Counted from the stretch's first letter, positions 19,622 through 29,745 are shown. The stretch: DNA of 64,000 nucleotides from Hyphomicrobium denitrificans 1NES1 (GCF_000230975.2 NC_021172.1:3720001-3784000), one strand, 5' to 3'. The notes: a model not told the origin generated them from the letters alone. Program-made: numbers and translations.

Positions 19622-19635
19622 CAACTTCTTTCAAC

Positions 19636-20853
19636 ATGGGGGCCACAGTGGCGCGAAAGTCATTTCTGTTCACCAGCGAATCCGTTTCCGAAGGCCACCC
19701 GGACAAGGTCTGCGACCGCATTTCGGACGAGGTGGTCGATGCCTTCTATCGCGAGGGGCAGAAAGAGGGCATCGACCCTTGGAGCATTCGAGCCGCATGC
19801 GAAACAATGGCGACGACCAACCGGGTCATCATTGCTGGCGAATCGCGCGGTCCCAAGGACGTCACCGTTGCGGCGATCGAAGCGATCACGCGTAACGCTA
19901 TCAAGGATATCGGATACGAGCAGGCCGGCTTCCACTGGGCAAACTGCAATATCGAGGTTCTTCTGCATTCGCAGTCGGCCGATATCGCACAGGGCGTCGA
20001 TGCGCAGCAGCCGACCAATCAGGAAGAGGGCGCGGGTGACCAGGGCATCATGTTCGGATATGCCTGCAACGAGACGCCGGAGCTGATGCCGGCGCCAATT
20101 TATTACGCGCATAAAATTCTCTTCGATCTTGCGACAGCGCGAAAAGCCAAGACGGGCGATGCCGCCAAGCTCGGCCCGGACTCTAAGAGCCAAGTCACCG
20201 TTCGTTATGAAAACGGGAAGCCCGTCGGCGTCACGCAGATCGTCGTTTCGCACCAGCATATCGATGAAAATCTGAGCTCCCGGCAGGTGCGGGAAATCAT
20301 AGAACCTTATGTTCGCAAGGCGCTTCCCGACGGCTGGATCGGTAGCGACACCATCTGGCACATCAATCCGACGGGTAAATTTTTCATCGGTGGCCCGGAC
20401 GGCGATACCGGCCTGACGGGCCGCAAGATCATCGTCGACACTTATGGCGGCGCGGCTCCGCACGGTGGCGGCGCTTTTTCCGGCAAGGACCCAACGAAGG
20501 TCGACCGCTCGGCGGCTTATGCGGCGCGTTATCTCGCGAAGAACGTCGTCGCGGCGGGTATTGCTGACCGCTGCACGATTCAGCTTTCCTATGCCATCGG
20601 CGTCGCAAAGCCGCTGTCGATCTACGTCGACACGCACGGCACCGGAAAAGTCGATGAAGCGGCGATCGAGCAGGCACTCGGGACCGTCATGGATTTGACG
20701 CCGCGCGGCATCCGCAGCCATCTCGATCTCAACAAGCCGATCTATGCACGGACGTCGGCTTACGGCCATTTCGGACGTCCGGCGGAAAAGGACGGCGGCT
20801 TCTCCTGGGAGCGCACCGACCTTGCGCCAAAGATAGCCAAGGCCGTGGGCTGA
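19636..20853 (+). CDS. metK: S-adenosylmethionine synthetase
   Basis: Makes SAM from methionine and ATP. The 405-residue product starts close to the family block [20 protein letters not shown] and contains the signature [12 protein letters not shown] and the P-loop-like [23 protein letters not shown] 19636 is used; GTG at 19648 (MARKSFLF) is an alternative with a GGGGG stretch 5 bases upstream. The open frame extends to 19528 but those residues do not match the family. A strong terminator follows at 20880. Confidence 0.96.
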   Translation: MGATVARKSFLFTSESVSEGHPDKVCDRISDEVVDAFYREGQKEGIDPWSIRAACETMATTNRVIIAGESRGPKDVTVAAIEAITRNAIKDIGYEQAGFHWANCNIEVLLHSQSADIAQGVDAQQPTNQEEGAGDQGIMFGYACNETPELMPAPIYYAHKILFDLATARKAKTGDAAKLGPDSKSQVTVRYENGKPVGVTQIVVSHQHIDENLSSRQVREIIEPYVRKALPDGWIGSDTIWHINPTGKFFIGGPDGDTGLTGRKIIVDTYGGAAPHGGGAFSGKDPTKVDRSAAYAARYLAKNVVAAGIADRCTIQLSYAIGVAKPLSIYVDTHGTGKVDEAAIEQALGTVMDLTPRGIRSHLDLNKPIYARTSAYGHFGRPAEKDGGFSWERTDLAPKIAKAVG

Positions 20854-20879
20854 GCATATCAGCGATTTGGTTTAATTTG

Positions 20880-20904
20880 AGCGGCTGCGAAAGCGGCCGC
20901 TTTT
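20880..20904 (+). terminator. rho-independent terminator after metK
   Basis: A 9-bp stem AGCGGCTGC (20880-20888) with GCGGCCGCT (20893-20901), GAAA tetraloop, followed by a TTTT run. It lies 27 bases after the metK stop. Confidence 0.85.
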
Positions 20905-20940
20905 GCTTGGGTGCTTTGCCGACTTACATACCCTCACTTC

Positions 20941-21012
20941 ATGGCCGGGCCTGACCCGGCCATCCAGGTACCTAGGCAATAGAGTTCATAGTGTAGCCCT
21001 GGATGGCAGCCT
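20941..21012 (+). repeat. short palindromic repeat, REP-like and partly degenerate
   Basis: Bases 20941-20963 form a perfect hairpin, ATGGCCGGG / CCCGGCCAT with a CCTGA loop. The sequence then continues CATCCAGG, and about 35 bases later an inverted CCCTGGATGGC (near 20997-21007) recalls the flank of the first half. This resembles dispersed intergenic palindromes common in Hyphomicrobiales chromosomes, with the second half eroded. Only one copy is visible in this window, so its repeat status is inference. Confidence 0.4.
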
Positions 21013-21024
21013 CGGAGGGCGGCC

Positions 21025-21729
21025 ATGATGCGGGTGAAACGGGTGACGCGGGTCGTGATCAGCGACGTAGACAAAGAAAGCGAGCAGGAGCTTCGGTCGT
21101 ATGGGCGGCGGCGCGGGCGCAAGCCGAGCGCGCGACAGGCCGCGCTCTTGCGCGAAGCCCTTCCGCGCTTTGCGGTTGATCCCGCCGCGCTACCCGAGGC
21201 GGCTCAAACGTGGCTCGAGATTGGCTTTGGCGGCGGCGAGCATTTGCTGTCGCAGGCACGTCGCAACCCGCACGCTCTGATCATCGGATGCGAGCCTTAC
21301 GAGGACGGCGTCATCAAGGTGCTGAGCGCCATCGAGAGCGAAGGGCTAAAGAATATCCGCGTTCACATGAGCGACGTCCGCGACATGCTGCGCCAACTCG
21401 CGCCGGGTTCACTCGATCGCGCTTTCATCCTGTTTCCGGACCCGTGGCCGAAGCGAAAGCATCGCAAGCGCCGGCTGGTTAATTCTTTATTGCTGGATCT
21501 TCTGGCGCGCGTTCTAAAGCCCAACGCCGAGCTTCGGATTGCGACGGATATCGGCGATTATGCGCGGACGATGCTCGAAGCTTTCCGCCAGGAGCCGCGC
21601 TTCGTTTGGCGGGCCGAAGGTCCTGGCGATTGGCGCGTTCAGCCTGCAGATTGGGTCGAAACCAAATACGAAGCCAAAGCCGCGGAAGCCGGGCGGCGGA
21701 GATACTATTTCCGCTTTTTAAGGACCTGA
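21025..21729 (+). CDS. trmB: tRNA (guanine-N7-)-methyltransferase TrmB
   Basis: SAM-dependent enzyme forming m7G46 in tRNA. The 234 residues contain the SAM-binding WLEIGFGGGEHLL, the IGCEPYEDGV segment and the diagnostic ILFPDPWPKRKHRKRRLV. The N-terminus carries a basic stretch (SYGRRRGRKPSARQAALL) common in alphaproteobacterial TrmB. ATG 21025 is followed by a second ATG at 21028. The gene sits between the metK terminator and the rimP operon. Confidence 0.95.
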   Translation: MMRVKRVTRVVISDVDKESEQELRSYGRRRGRKPSARQAALLREALPRFAVDPAALPEAAQTWLEIGFGGGEHLLSQARRNPHALIIGCEPYEDGVIKVLSAIESEGLKNIRVHMSDVRDMLRQLAPGSLDRAFILFPDPWPKRKHRKRRLVNSLLLDLLARVLKPNAELRIATDIGDYARTMLEAFRQEPRFVWRAEGPGDWRVQPADWVETKYEAKAAEAGRRRYYFRFLRT

Positions 21730-21744
21730 GTGCGCGTGAAAGTC

Positions 21745-21773
21745 TTGCGCGTCGTTGCAATCTCGCCTATTTA
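21745..21773 (+). promoter_or_regulatory. predicted promoter of the rimP-nusA-infB operon
   Basis: TTGCGC (21745-21750), a 17-base spacer and TATTTA (21768-21773). A start near 21780 would give a leader of about 75 bases to the preferred rimP TTG and rules out the in-frame ATG at 21755. Confidence 0.45.
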
Positions 21774-21856
21774 ACGGTCATTCCAATAACTCGATGATCA
21801 AATTGAGAGTGGACCTCCGGGCCCGCTCCAAACGGTCATTAAGCTCAGGACCGCCA

Positions 21857-22495
21857 TTGAACGAGACGATCGCCAGCAACGTACCGCCTACGGAAGGAGG
21901 CCCCGATACGCGCCGCTTTCTGCGCGAGACGGGCGTTGCCGCCGAGATCGCCGCTATTGTGGAACCCGTGATCGAGGATCTCGGATTCCGGTTGGTGCGG
22001 GTGAAGATCCAGGGCGGCGGCACGGCCGACAAGATCGTGCAGTTGATGGCTGAGCGCCCGGATGGGTCGATCACCATTGATGACTGCGAGACGATTTCGA
22101 AACAGGTTTCGCCGGTGCTCGATGTCGCGGACCCGATCTCGGGCGCGTATCGCCTCGAAGTCTCATCGCCCGGTATCGACCGCCCGCTTGTGCGTCCGAG
22201 CGATTTCGAGGACTGGTCCGGACACGAGGCAAGAATCGAATTGACCGAGCCGGTCGGCGGACGCAGAAAATTCAAAGGCATGCTCGAAGGCTTCGAAGAC
22301 GGAGAAGTTCGAATCGAGGCCGATACAGGCGAGCACGGCATTCAGCATCTCGGTCTACCCATGCATCTCATCTCGGATGCGCGGCTGGTGCTGACGGACG
22401 AACTCGTTCGCGATGCGCTCGCCCGCGCCAAGAAACGCCATTCTGACCGGCCCGGCGACGGCGCCGAACTCGACGAAGACGATCTGGAGGATTGA
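21857..22495 (+). CDS. rimP: ribosome maturation factor RimP
   Basis: Small protein needed for 30S subunit maturation. The product shows the RimP N-terminal domain (FLRETGVAAEIAAIVEPVIE, DLGFRLVRVKIQG), the DDCETISKQVSPVLDV and EVSSPGIDRPLVRPSDF blocks, and an acidic tail. The frame is open from 21755; TTG at 21857 is chosen because AGGA lies 6 bases upstream and MNETIASNVPPTEG fits homologues, giving 212 residues. ATG 21794 is an alternative. It is the first gene of the nusA-infB operon. Confidence 0.9.
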   Translation: MNETIASNVPPTEGGPDTRRFLRETGVAAEIAAIVEPVIEDLGFRLVRVKIQGGGTADKIVQLMAERPDGSITIDDCETISKQVSPVLDVADPISGAYRLEVSSPGIDRPLVRPSDFEDWSGHEARIELTEPVGGRRKFKGMLEGFEDGEVRIEADTGEHGIQHLGLPMHLISDARLVLTDELVRDALARAKKRHSDRPGDGAELDEDDLED

Positions 22496-22499
22496 TCCC

Positions 22500-24131
22500 A
22501 TGGCCATGGCAGGCATAAGCGCCAACAGGCTTGAGCTTTTGCAAATTGCCGACGCTGTCGCGCGCGAGAAGACGATCGACAAGAAGATCGTCATCGAAGC
22601 GATGGAGGATGCCATCCAGAAGGCTGCCAAATCGCGCTACGGCGCGGAAAATGACATCCGCTGCGAGATCGATCCGAAGACGGGCGAAGCGAAGCTGACG
22701 CGTGTTCTTGCCGTCGTCGATACGGTTGAGAACGACGCGACGCAGATTACCGTCGAAGACGCCAAAAAGCGAAACCCCGAAGCCAAGGCCGGCGACATGA
22801 TCGCCGAGACGTTGCCACCATTGGAATTCGGCCGCGTCGCCGCGCAGAACGCCAAGCAGGTCATCGTGCAGAAAGTGCGCGAGGCCGAACGCGACCGGCA
22901 GTTCGCCGAGTACAAGGATCGCGTCGGCGATACCACGAACGGAACGGTGAAGCGGGTCGAGTACGGCAACGTCATCGTCGATCTCGGCCGGGCCGAGGGC
23001 ATTATCCGCCGCGATGAAATGATCCCGCGCGAAAACGTCAGGCTTGGTGATCGCATCCGCGCCTACATCTATGACGTTCGACGCGAACAACGGGGTCCGC
23101 AGATTTTCCTGACGCGAGCGCGACCGGAATTCATGTCATCACTGTTCCGCGCGGAAGTTCCGGAGATTTATGACGGCGTCGTCGAGATCAAGTCGGTCGC
23201 GCGCGATCCGGGAAGCCGGGCCAAGATTGCAGTCATTTCGAAGGATTCCTCAATCGATCCGGTCGGTGCCTGCGTCGGTATGCGCGGCGCGCGCGTGCAG
23301 GCCGTCGTCAACGAGCTGCAGGGCGAGAAGGTCGACATCATCCAGTGGAATCCGGATGCAGCGAGCTTCATCGTCAACGCGCTGGCGCCTGCGGAAGTCA
23401 CGAAGGTCGTGCTCGATGAAGATTCCAACCGCATCGAGGTCGTCGTTCCTGAAGCGCAGCTGTCGCTTGCAATCGGGCGGCGCGGTCAGAACGTGCGGCT
23501 TGCGTCACAACTCACCGGCTGGGACATCGACATCCTGACGGAACAGGAAGAAAGCGAACGCCGCCAGAAGGAATTTGCGGAACGCACGCAGTTGCTGATG
23601 GATTCACTCGATGTCGACGAAGTCATCGCGCAGCTTCTCGTTACAGAGGGATTTGCGAGTATCGAAGAAGTCGCTTACGTCGATATTTCGGAGATCGCCC
23701 ACATCGAAGGATTTGACGAAGGAACAGCCGAGCAGATTCAAAGCCGCGCGCGCGAGTATCTCGAGCAGCAGGAAGCAGAGCGCGATGCGAAACGGCGCGA
23801 GCTCGGCGTTGCGGATGAACTGGCGGAAATTCCCGGCATCAATACTGCGATGATGGTGGCGCTCGGCGAGAACGGCATCAAGACCGTCGAGGATTTTGCG
23901 GACTGCGCGACTGACGAGCTCGTCGGCTGGACGGAGCGCAAGAAGGAGAAGGACGCCGAGCCCGTCAAGCACAAGGGCATTCTCGATGGCTTCGAGCTTT
24001 CGCGCACGGACGTCGAAAACATGATCATGGCCGCGCGCGTTCACGCGGGTTGGATCAAGGCGGAAGATCTTGAGAAGCCTGCGGAAGGCGAACCTGAAGC
24101 CGCGTCGGATGACGCCGGCGCTCAAGGCTAA
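22500..24131 (+). CDS. nusA: transcription termination/antitermination protein NusA
   Basis: Binds RNA polymerase and RNA to modulate pausing, termination and antitermination. The 543 residues contain an N-terminal RNAP-binding domain, S1 domain (GTVKRVEYGNVIVDLGRAEG), two KH domains (including VGACVGMRGARVQAVVNEL and LAIGRRGQNVRLASQLTGW) and C-terminal acidic helix-hairpin-helix repeats. GGAGG at 22486-22490 places the start at ATG 22500, with a second ATG at 22506. Confidence 0.96.
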   Translation: MAMAGISANRLELLQIADAVAREKTIDKKIVIEAMEDAIQKAAKSRYGAENDIRCEIDPKTGEAKLTRVLAVVDTVENDATQITVEDAKKRNPEAKAGDMIAETLPPLEFGRVAAQNAKQVIVQKVREAERDRQFAEYKDRVGDTTNGTVKRVEYGNVIVDLGRAEGIIRRDEMIPRENVRLGDRIRAYIYDVRREQRGPQIFLTRARPEFMSSLFRAEVPEIYDGVVEIKSVARDPGSRAKIAVISKDSSIDPVGACVGMRGARVQAVVNELQGEKVDIIQWNPDAASFIVNALAPAEVTKVVLDEDSNRIEVVVPEAQLSLAIGRRGQNVRLASQLTGWDIDILTEQEESERRQKEFAERTQLLMDSLDVDEVIAQLLVTEGFASIEEVAYVDISEIAHIEGFDEGTAEQIQSRAREYLEQQEAERDAKRRELGVADELAEIPGINTAMMVALGENGIKTVEDFADCATDELVGWTERKKEKDAEPVKHKGILDGFELSRTDVENMIMAARVHAGWIKAEDLEKPAEGEPEAASDDAGAQG

Positions 24132-24164
24132 AGGAAATGTTCGGAGGAGCAGACAACGCGCGTG

Positions 24165-24845
24165 ATGGCAGAGCGGCAAGAACAGCTGGCGACGGATCGG
24201 GGCGGCAACGCTTCCGGGTCGGAACGCATGTGCGCCGTCTCGCGGCAAAGCCTTGATCCGAGTCACCTGATCCGGTTCGTGCTGTCGCCCGACGGCGCCG
24301 TCGTGCCCGATCTCGAACGGCGGCTGCCTGGGCGCGGCGTTTGGGTCGGATGCGACCGCAGGCTTGTTGAAAAGGCCGTTAAAGCCAATACGTTTGCGAG
24401 GAGCCTCAAAACACGGGCCGAAGTCTCGGCGGACCTCGCTGAGCGCGTCGATGCCTTGATGGTTAAGCGACTTGCGGGGACGCTATCGCTCGCCAATAAG
24501 GCCGGTTTGGCCGTTTCGGGCTTCGAGAAGGTGTCGGCGGCCCTGGACAAGGGGCCTGTGGCCGTCGTGCTGCACGGGGCGGAGGCCTCAGTGGACGGGC
24601 GATCCAAGATCGACCGGAAATTTAAAGCTATTCAAGGTTCTCGGGGCCTTGTGGCGCCGATCGTCGATGTTCTGACGGTCGATCAAATGAGCTTGGCCAT
24701 TGGCCGCGGAAGTGTGGTACATGCTGCGCTCACACCCGGAGGCCTGTCGGATCGGTTTCTCGAGGAAGCGGAACGCCTGATGCGTTACCGATCTTCGGCG
24801 ACAGAGACCGCCAATGTTTTTTCTGAAACGCAAAGCGAAGGCTGA
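24165..24845 (+). CDS. YlxR-family RNA-binding protein (DUF448) with L7Ae-like domain
   Basis: A 226-residue protein with an N-terminal YlxR domain ([34 protein letters not shown]) and a C-terminal L7Ae/YbxF-like region ([32 protein letters not shown]). Bacillus YlxR (RnpM) binds RNase P RNA; the two-domain form is usual in alphaproteobacteria. It lies between nusA and infB in the conserved operon. A GTG at 24162 precedes the ATG used here. Confidence 0.88.
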   Translation: MAERQEQLATDRGGNASGSERMCAVSRQSLDPSHLIRFVLSPDGAVVPDLERRLPGRGVWVGCDRRLVEKAVKANTFARSLKTRAEVSADLAERVDALMVKRLAGTLSLANKAGLAVSGFEKVSAALDKGPVAVVLHGAEASVDGRSKIDRKFKAIQGSRGLVAPIVDVLTVDQMSLAIGRGSVVHAALTPGGLSDRFLEEAERLMRYRSSATETANVFSETQSEG

Positions 24846-24856
24846 ACGGACAACGC

Positions 24857-27592
24857 ATGACGGATTCGAACGACCAGACCGATAAGACCATTCGCGTCGG
24901 AGCGCGCAAGCCGCTGTCGCTGCAGCGAACGGTCGAGTCTGGGCATGTGCGGCAGAACTTCAGTCACGGGCGCTCGAAGTCCGTCGTCGTCGAGAAGAAG
25001 AAGACACGGAGGCTTAGCGGCTCCGGTCCGGAGGGCGGCGAGGTTGCGCCAGCGGCCCCAACGACGAGCGAAGCGCCTCCGCTGCCGGTCAAAGCTCCAC
25101 CTGCTCCGGCAGCAAGGCCTGCATCGTCAAGCTCGTCACAAGCGCGGACACTTTCCAACGAAGAGCGCGCAGCGCGTGAGCGCGCGCTTGCTGCCGCGCG
25201 AGCGGAGGGTGCAAGCCGGGCCGTCGAAGCAGAGCCCGTGCGTTTCGAGCCGGTGCGTCCACCCGAGCCCGAGCCGCGCGTCGAGGAGGCTCCGGCACAG
25301 AATGCACCACCGGCCGCTACTGCGACGCCCCCCGCTGCGCCGAAGCCGGCGGAAGCTCCTCCGGCGCCTGTCGCACGCGAAACGGCAGCTCCGCGCGAAC
25401 GTCGCGATAATAATGCACCTCAGTCCCGCGAGGGTGGACGTCCGCCGTTTCAACGGACGGGTGGCCGTCCAACGGGCAACACTGCTTATATGCCGCGTGA
25501 GGCTGGCCGTCCGCGCGAGATCGAACTGCCAGTGCCGCCACGGCGCGGCGCTGCTCCGGCCGACGCAACGACAATCGAAAAGCCGGTTCGCCCGCAGCGG
25601 CCCGTGGTTGCTCGCGAGCAAGTCGAGGACGACGACAGCCGCAAGCGCGGCCCCGGCGGCGCGAAGGTGCCGCGTCCCGCCGTCAAGACCAACGACGACG
25701 GCCGCCAGCGTCAGAAGCTGACGATTACGAACTTCGATCGTGAAGCACAGGTCCGCTCGCTCGCTTCGCTGAAGCGCAAGCGCGAGAAGGAAAAGCTGAA
25801 GGCGATGGGCATTCAGCAACCGCGCGAGAAGATCGCTCGCGAGGTCGTCATTCCGGAAGCGATCACGATTCAGGAACTGTCGAACCGCATGGCGGAACGC
25901 GCCGTCGATCTCATCAAGTATCTGATGCAGCAAGGCGCGATGCATAAAATTACCGATGTGCTCGACGCCGATACGGCGGAACTCATCGTGCAGGAATTCG
26001 GGCATACGCCGAAGCGCGTTTCCGAAGCTGACGTCGAAATCGGTTTCGTCGGCGAGGAAGACGCGGATAGTGCCGCGCTGGAGCCGCGTGCTCCCGTCGT
26101 CACGATCATGGGCCATGTCGATCACGGCAAGACGTCGCTGCTCGACGCAATCCGTTCTGCGAACGTCGTAGCTGGTGAAGCCGGCGGCATCACGCAGCAC
26201 ATCGGCGCTTACCAGGTGAAGGCCGCGAACGGCGATAAGATCACGTTCATCGATACGCCGGGCCATGAAGCCTTTACAGCGATGCGCGCGCGCGGCGCGA
26301 AGGTGACGGACATCGTCGTCCTGGTCGTTGCGGCGGATGACGGCGTCATGCCGCAGACGGTCGAGGCGATCAATCACGCCAAGGCCGCGAAAGTTCCGAT
26401 CATCGTCGCGATCAACAAGATCGACAAACCGCAAGCCGATCCCAATCGCGTACGCACCGATCTCTTGTCGCAAGAGATCGTCGTCGAGAGCATGGGCGGC
26501 GAGACGCTCGAAGTGCCGGTTTCGGCGCTGAAGCGGACGAACCTCGACAAGCTGCTTGAGGCGATCCACCTGCAGGCCGAAATCCTCGATCTCAAGGCGA
26601 ATCCGACACGAACCGCCGAAGGCATTGTCATCGAGGCGAAGCTTGAGCGCGGGCGCGGTCCCGTGGGTACGGTTCTCGTCCAGCGCGGTACGCTGCACGT
26701 CGGCGACATCATCGTCGCCGGTACGGCGTGGGGTCGCGTCAGGGCGCTGCTCGATGACCACGGCGCGAATATCGACTCTGCCGGGCCGTCGGTGCCGGCC
26801 GAAGTCCTGGGCTTCGATTCGGCTCCGGAAGCGGGCGATCAGTTCGCTGTTGTCGAAAACGAGGCGCGGGCGCGCGAATTGACGGACTATCGCGTCCGCA
26901 AGCGCCGCGAGACGCTGGGTTCTGCGGGCTCCAAGAGCACGCTTGAGCAGATGATGCAGCAGCTCAAAGATGCCGAGCGCAAGGAATTTCCGCTGGTCGT
27001 CAAGGGCGATGTGCAGGGTTCTGTCGAGGCGATTGCCGGTGCGTTGCGGAAGGTCGGCAACGATGAAGTCGAGGCGCGGCTCGTGCATTCCGGCGTCGGT
27101 GGCATCACCGAGTCGGATATCGCGCTCGCAGCGGCATCGAAAGCCGTCGTCATCGGCTTCAACGTTCGCGCCAACGCGCAAGCGAAGCAGGCCGCCGACA
27201 GCCAGGGCATCGAGATCCGCTACTACAACATCATCTACGATCTCGTCGATGAAGTGAAAGCGGCGATGTCGGGTCTTCTCGCTCCGACAAAGCGCGAGGT
27301 CTTCCTCGGCTACGCGACGATCAAGCAGGTCTTCAATATCTCGAAGGTCGGCAAGGTCGCGGGTTGTCAGGTTACCGAGGGCAAGGTCGAGCGTGGCGCC
27401 AAGGTTCGTCTGCTGCGCGACAACGTCGTCATTCACGAAGGCACGCTTGCGATCCTGAAGCGCTTCAAGGACGACGTGAAAGAGGTCGTCGCGGGTCAGG
27501 AATGCGGCATGTCGTTCGCGAACTATCAGGATATTCGCGAAGGCGACCAGATCGAGTGCTTCCAGGTCGAGACGATCGCGAGAAGTCTTTAA
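24857..27592 (+). CDS. infB: translation initiation factor IF-2
   Basis: GTPase that brings initiator tRNA to the 30S subunit. The 911 residues begin with an alphaproteobacterial IF2 N-terminal segment ([20 protein letters not shown]), then a long Ala/Pro/Arg/Glu-rich low-complexity linker (about residues 50-280), an IF2_N domain and the GTPase domain: G1 GHVDHGKT (residues 419-426), DTPGHEAF and NKID. Domains II, III and C2 follow. The low-complexity linker explains long spurious frames on both strands. Confidence 0.97.
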   Translation: MTDSNDQTDKTIRVGARKPLSLQRTVESGHVRQNFSHGRSKSVVVEKKKTRRLSGSGPEGGEVAPAAPTTSEAPPLPVKAPPAPAARPASSSSSQARTLSNEERAARERALAAARAEGASRAVEAEPVRFEPVRPPEPEPRVEEAPAQNAPPAATATPPAAPKPAEAPPAPVARETAAPRERRDNNAPQSREGGRPPFQRTGGRPTGNTAYMPREAGRPREIELPVPPRRGAAPADATTIEKPVRPQRPVVAREQVEDDDSRKRGPGGAKVPRPAVKTNDDGRQRQKLTITNFDREAQVRSLASLKRKREKEKLKAMGIQQPREKIAREVVIPEAITIQELSNRMAERAVDLIKYLMQQGAMHKITDVLDADTAELIVQEFGHTPKRVSEADVEIGFVGEEDADSAALEPRAPVVTIMGHVDHGKTSLLDAIRSANVVAGEAGGITQHIGAYQVKAANGDKITFIDTPGHEAFTAMRARGAKVTDIVVLVVAADDGVMPQTVEAINHAKAAKVPIIVAINKIDKPQADPNRVRTDLLSQEIVVESMGGETLEVPVSALKRTNLDKLLEAIHLQAEILDLKANPTRTAEGIVIEAKLERGRGPVGTVLVQRGTLHVGDIIVAGTAWGRVRALLDDHGANIDSAGPSVPAEVLGFDSAPEAGDQFAVVENEARARELTDYRVRKRRETLGSAGSKSTLEQMMQQLKDAERKEFPLVVKGDVQGSVEAIAGALRKVGNDEVEARLVHSGVGGITESDIALAAASKAVVIGFNVRANAQAKQAADSQGIEIRYYNIIYDLVDEVKAAMSGLLAPTKREVFLGYATIKQVFNISKVGKVAGCQVTEGKVERGAKVRLLRDNVVIHEGTLAILKRFKDDVKEVVAGQECGMSFANYQDIREGDQIECFQVETIARSL

Positions 27593-27610
27593 TTGCTCGC
27601 GCAAGCTGTT

Positions 27611-27694
27611 CCGCGCGCTAAGAAGCGCGCGGGCTTGCTCCGCGAGGGCGCGGCTCGCCGCCGGCGGCCTTTGACCACCCGGCTCTTTGAGCCG
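27611..27694 (+). other. two hairpins between infB and rbfA
   Basis: CCGCGCGC (27611-27618) pairs with GCGCGCGG (27625-27632) around a TAAGAA loop. CGGCTC (27680-27685) pairs with GAGCCG (27689-27694) around TTT and is followed, after AAGTG, by the AT-rich TTTATTTAATT. The second could be a weak terminator; both could be processing or regulatory structures in the infB-rbfA message. Confidence 0.4.
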
Positions 27695-27755
27695 AAGTGT
27701 TTATTTAATTCGAGAGAAGAGGCTGCACGCGGTCCGATCCCGCGGCAGGAAAGAA

Positions 27756-28154
27756 ATGACAAGAAAGTCTTCGCATTCCGGCGCGAAAGCGCCGTCGCAG
27801 CGCATGCTGCGCATTGGCGAACTCATACGCCACAAACTCGCAGAGATGCTGTCGCGGGGCGAAATCCACGACGATGTGCTCTCGTCGCACGTCATTACGA
27901 TCCCGGAAGTGCGCCTGTCTCCGGATCTTAAGCTGGCGACCGTTTACGTGATGCCGCTCGGCGGCAATGACGTGAAGCCCGTTGTCGAGGCGCTGACGCG
28001 CAACAAGAAATACATCCGCGCCGAAGTCGCGCATACGCTCAACCTCCGCTACGCGCCCGATCTCAGGTTCCGCGAGGACGAAACGTTCGAAGAGGCGACG
28101 CGCATCGACCGGCTGCTCGACAGCGAGAAGGTCAGACGGGATACGGGGAAATAA
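27756..28154 (+). CDS. rbfA: ribosome-binding factor A
   Basis: Assists late 30S maturation by binding the 16S 5' region. The 132-residue KH-like protein shows [35 protein letters not shown] and the C-terminal [22 protein letters not shown] 27756 is preceded by AGGA at 27747-27750 and matches homologues, so the upstream in-frame start at 27687 is rejected. It is separated from truB by 5 bases. Confidence 0.94.
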   Translation: MTRKSSHSGAKAPSQRMLRIGELIRHKLAEMLSRGEIHDDVLSSHVITIPEVRLSPDLKLATVYVMPLGGNDVKPVVEALTRNKKYIRAEVAHTLNLRYAPDLRFREDETFEEATRIDRLLDSEKVRRDTGK

Positions 28155-28159
28155 AACCA

Positions 28160-29080
28160 ATGGGACGCCGCAAAAAGGGATTGCCGGTTCACGGCTGGCT
28201 CGTGCTCGACAAACCAGCGAACATGACGTCGACACAGGCCGTCGGCATCATACGGCGCGTATTCAATGCGCAGAAGGCTGGGCATTCGGGAACGCTCGAT
28301 CCGCTCGCGACGGGTATCCTGCCGATTGCGCTCGGGGAGGCGACGAAAACCGTATCGTTCGCGGTCGATGGCGAGAAAGCCTATCGCTTCACCGTGCGCT
28401 GGGGCACGGAGACCGAGACGGACGACACCGAAGGCGCGGTGACGAAAACGAGCGATCAGCGTCCGGATCGCGCCAGTATCGAAGCACTGCTGTCGCAGTT
28501 TCACGGCGAGATCATGCAGGTGCCGCCTGCCTATTCGGCGATCAAGGTCGATGGCGCGCGCGCCTATGATCTGGCGCGCGACGGAGAGACGGTCGTGCTC
28601 GAAGCGCGGCCCGTCTTCATAGACAGCTTGCAATTGGTCGATACACCGGACGCCGCGACGAGCGTGTTCGAGGCGCGCTGCGGCAAGGGAACGTATGTGC
28701 GTGCCCTGGCGCGCGACATGGGTCGCCTTCTCGGCTGCTACGGGCATGTCATCGCTTTGCGCCGGACGCAGGTCGGCCCATTCGACGAAGCCATCGCGGT
28801 CACGATGGACGAGCTGATGGCTGCGTCCGATTCCGGCGACCCCGAACAGCTTTCGCGATTGCTGCAGCCTGTCGAAGCGGCGCTTGCCGATCTGCCGGAG
28901 CTGCTCGTGTCGCAGAGCGATGCGGCAAGTCTGGCGCGCGGGCAAACGGTTCTGATCCGGGGACGCGATGCGCCGATCCTGTCGGGGCCTGCTTATGCAA
29001 CTTCCAAGGGGCGGCTTGTCGCGCTCGGTGAGCTTGCAAAAGGTGCGCTTCACCCCACCCGCGTTTTTAACCTCGGTTGA
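28160..29080 (+). CDS. truB: tRNA pseudouridine(55) synthase TruB
   Basis: Forms pseudouridine 55 in the T loop of tRNAs. The 306 residues contain the catalytic aspartate in GHSGTLDPLATGILPIALG (near residue 45), the YRFTVRWGTETETDD block and VPPAYSAIKVDGARAYDLAR, followed by a C-terminal PUA-like region. It lies 5 bases after rbfA and before rpsO, the standard order. Confidence 0.95.
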   Translation: MGRRKKGLPVHGWLVLDKPANMTSTQAVGIIRRVFNAQKAGHSGTLDPLATGILPIALGEATKTVSFAVDGEKAYRFTVRWGTETETDDTEGAVTKTSDQRPDRASIEALLSQFHGEIMQVPPAYSAIKVDGARAYDLARDGETVVLEARPVFIDSLQLVDTPDAATSVFEARCGKGTYVRALARDMGRLLGCYGHVIALRRTQVGPFDEAIAVTMDELMAASDSGDPEQLSRLLQPVEAALADLPELLVSQSDAASLARGQTVLIRGRDAPILSGPAYATSKGRLVALGELAKGALHPTRVFNLG

Positions 29081-29290
29081 TGTGTAAGCCTGCGACGTAG
29101 ATGTAATGCATTGAAATTACAAGAGTATTTACATTGCAATTCAACCTCGCGTTTGTCTGAGGTTCGTGTATAAGTAGCGCCGACCGCGCGGGGTGCTCGC
29201 ACTTTCGCGCGGCTTTCATTTGCGACCCCGCTGGACGACATCCCGGCCGTGGCCGCTTCGAGCCAACTCCCAATTCGAAAGGAACAACCG
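29081..29290 (+). promoter_or_regulatory. rpsO upstream region with AT-rich segment
   Basis: The 210-base gap between truB and rpsO has an AT-rich stretch at about 29095-29145 in an otherwise GC-rich genome, and a TATAAG at 29169-29174 that could be a -10 box, though no good -35 is visible at the right distance. It may hold the rpsO promoter with an upstream AT element, and leader RNA to about 29290. Confidence 0.35.
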
Positions 29291-29572
29291 ATGTCGCAGA
29301 TCGCACCTCACCGCCGTGAGGCGAAAACGGCCATCATCAAAGACAACGCGACGAAGGCCAACGATACCGGCTCGCCGGAAGTCCAGATCGCAGTGCTGAC
29401 CCACCGCATCAACGAGCTGACCGAGCATTTCAAGCTGCATAAAAAAGACAATCACTCACGCCGCGGGTTGCTGAAGATGGTCAGCCAGCGCCGCCAGCTG
29501 CTCGACTATGTGAAGAGCAAGGACAACGCGCGATATCAGAAGATCATCGAGAAGCACGGTATTCGCCGCTAA
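29291..29572 (+). CDS. rpsO: 30S ribosomal protein S15
   Basis: Primary 16S rRNA-binding protein of the platform. The 93-residue product has the classic block [20 protein letters not shown] and [22 protein letters not shown] 29291 follows an AAAGGAACAACCG ribosome site; the upstream in-frame ATG at 29249 lacks family similarity. rpsO-pnp adjacency is near universal. Confidence 0.97.
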   Translation: MSQIAPHRREAKTAIIKDNATKANDTGSPEVQIAVLTHRINELTEHFKLHKKDNHSRRGLLKMVSQRRQLLDYVKSKDNARYQKIIEKHGIRR

Positions 29573-29574
29573 GC

Positions 29575-29591
29575 CGCGAAGTCGCTTCGCG
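29575..29591 (+). other. hairpin downstream of rpsO
   Basis: Perfect 7-bp stem CGCGAAG (29575-29581) with CTTCGCG (29585-29591) and a TCG loop, starting 2 bases after the rpsO stop. Only TTC follows, so termination would be weak. It may act as the attenuator or RNase processing element often found between rpsO and pnp. Further GC-rich inverted repeats lie between 29645 and 29710. Confidence 0.5.
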
Positions 29592-29745
29592 TTCAAGACG
29601 GGGCCAACCCATGGCCGTACGTGCAAAGATCTAAAAGAAGAGAGCCGTCGGCGCCGTTGCGGTGCCGGCGCGACAGGTGCTCGCCCGGCATGAGGCCGGC
29701 GGGCAAGTCCGACCGAACAGAAAAAGCGAAAACGAAAGATCCAAC

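Noticed and set aside
25136..27604. 822-residue open frame on the minus strand opposite infB
   Set aside because: It mirrors the codon bias and GC-rich third positions of infB, has no recognisable domain and is Arg/Asp/His-rich in the way of antisense shadows. infB has full motif support.
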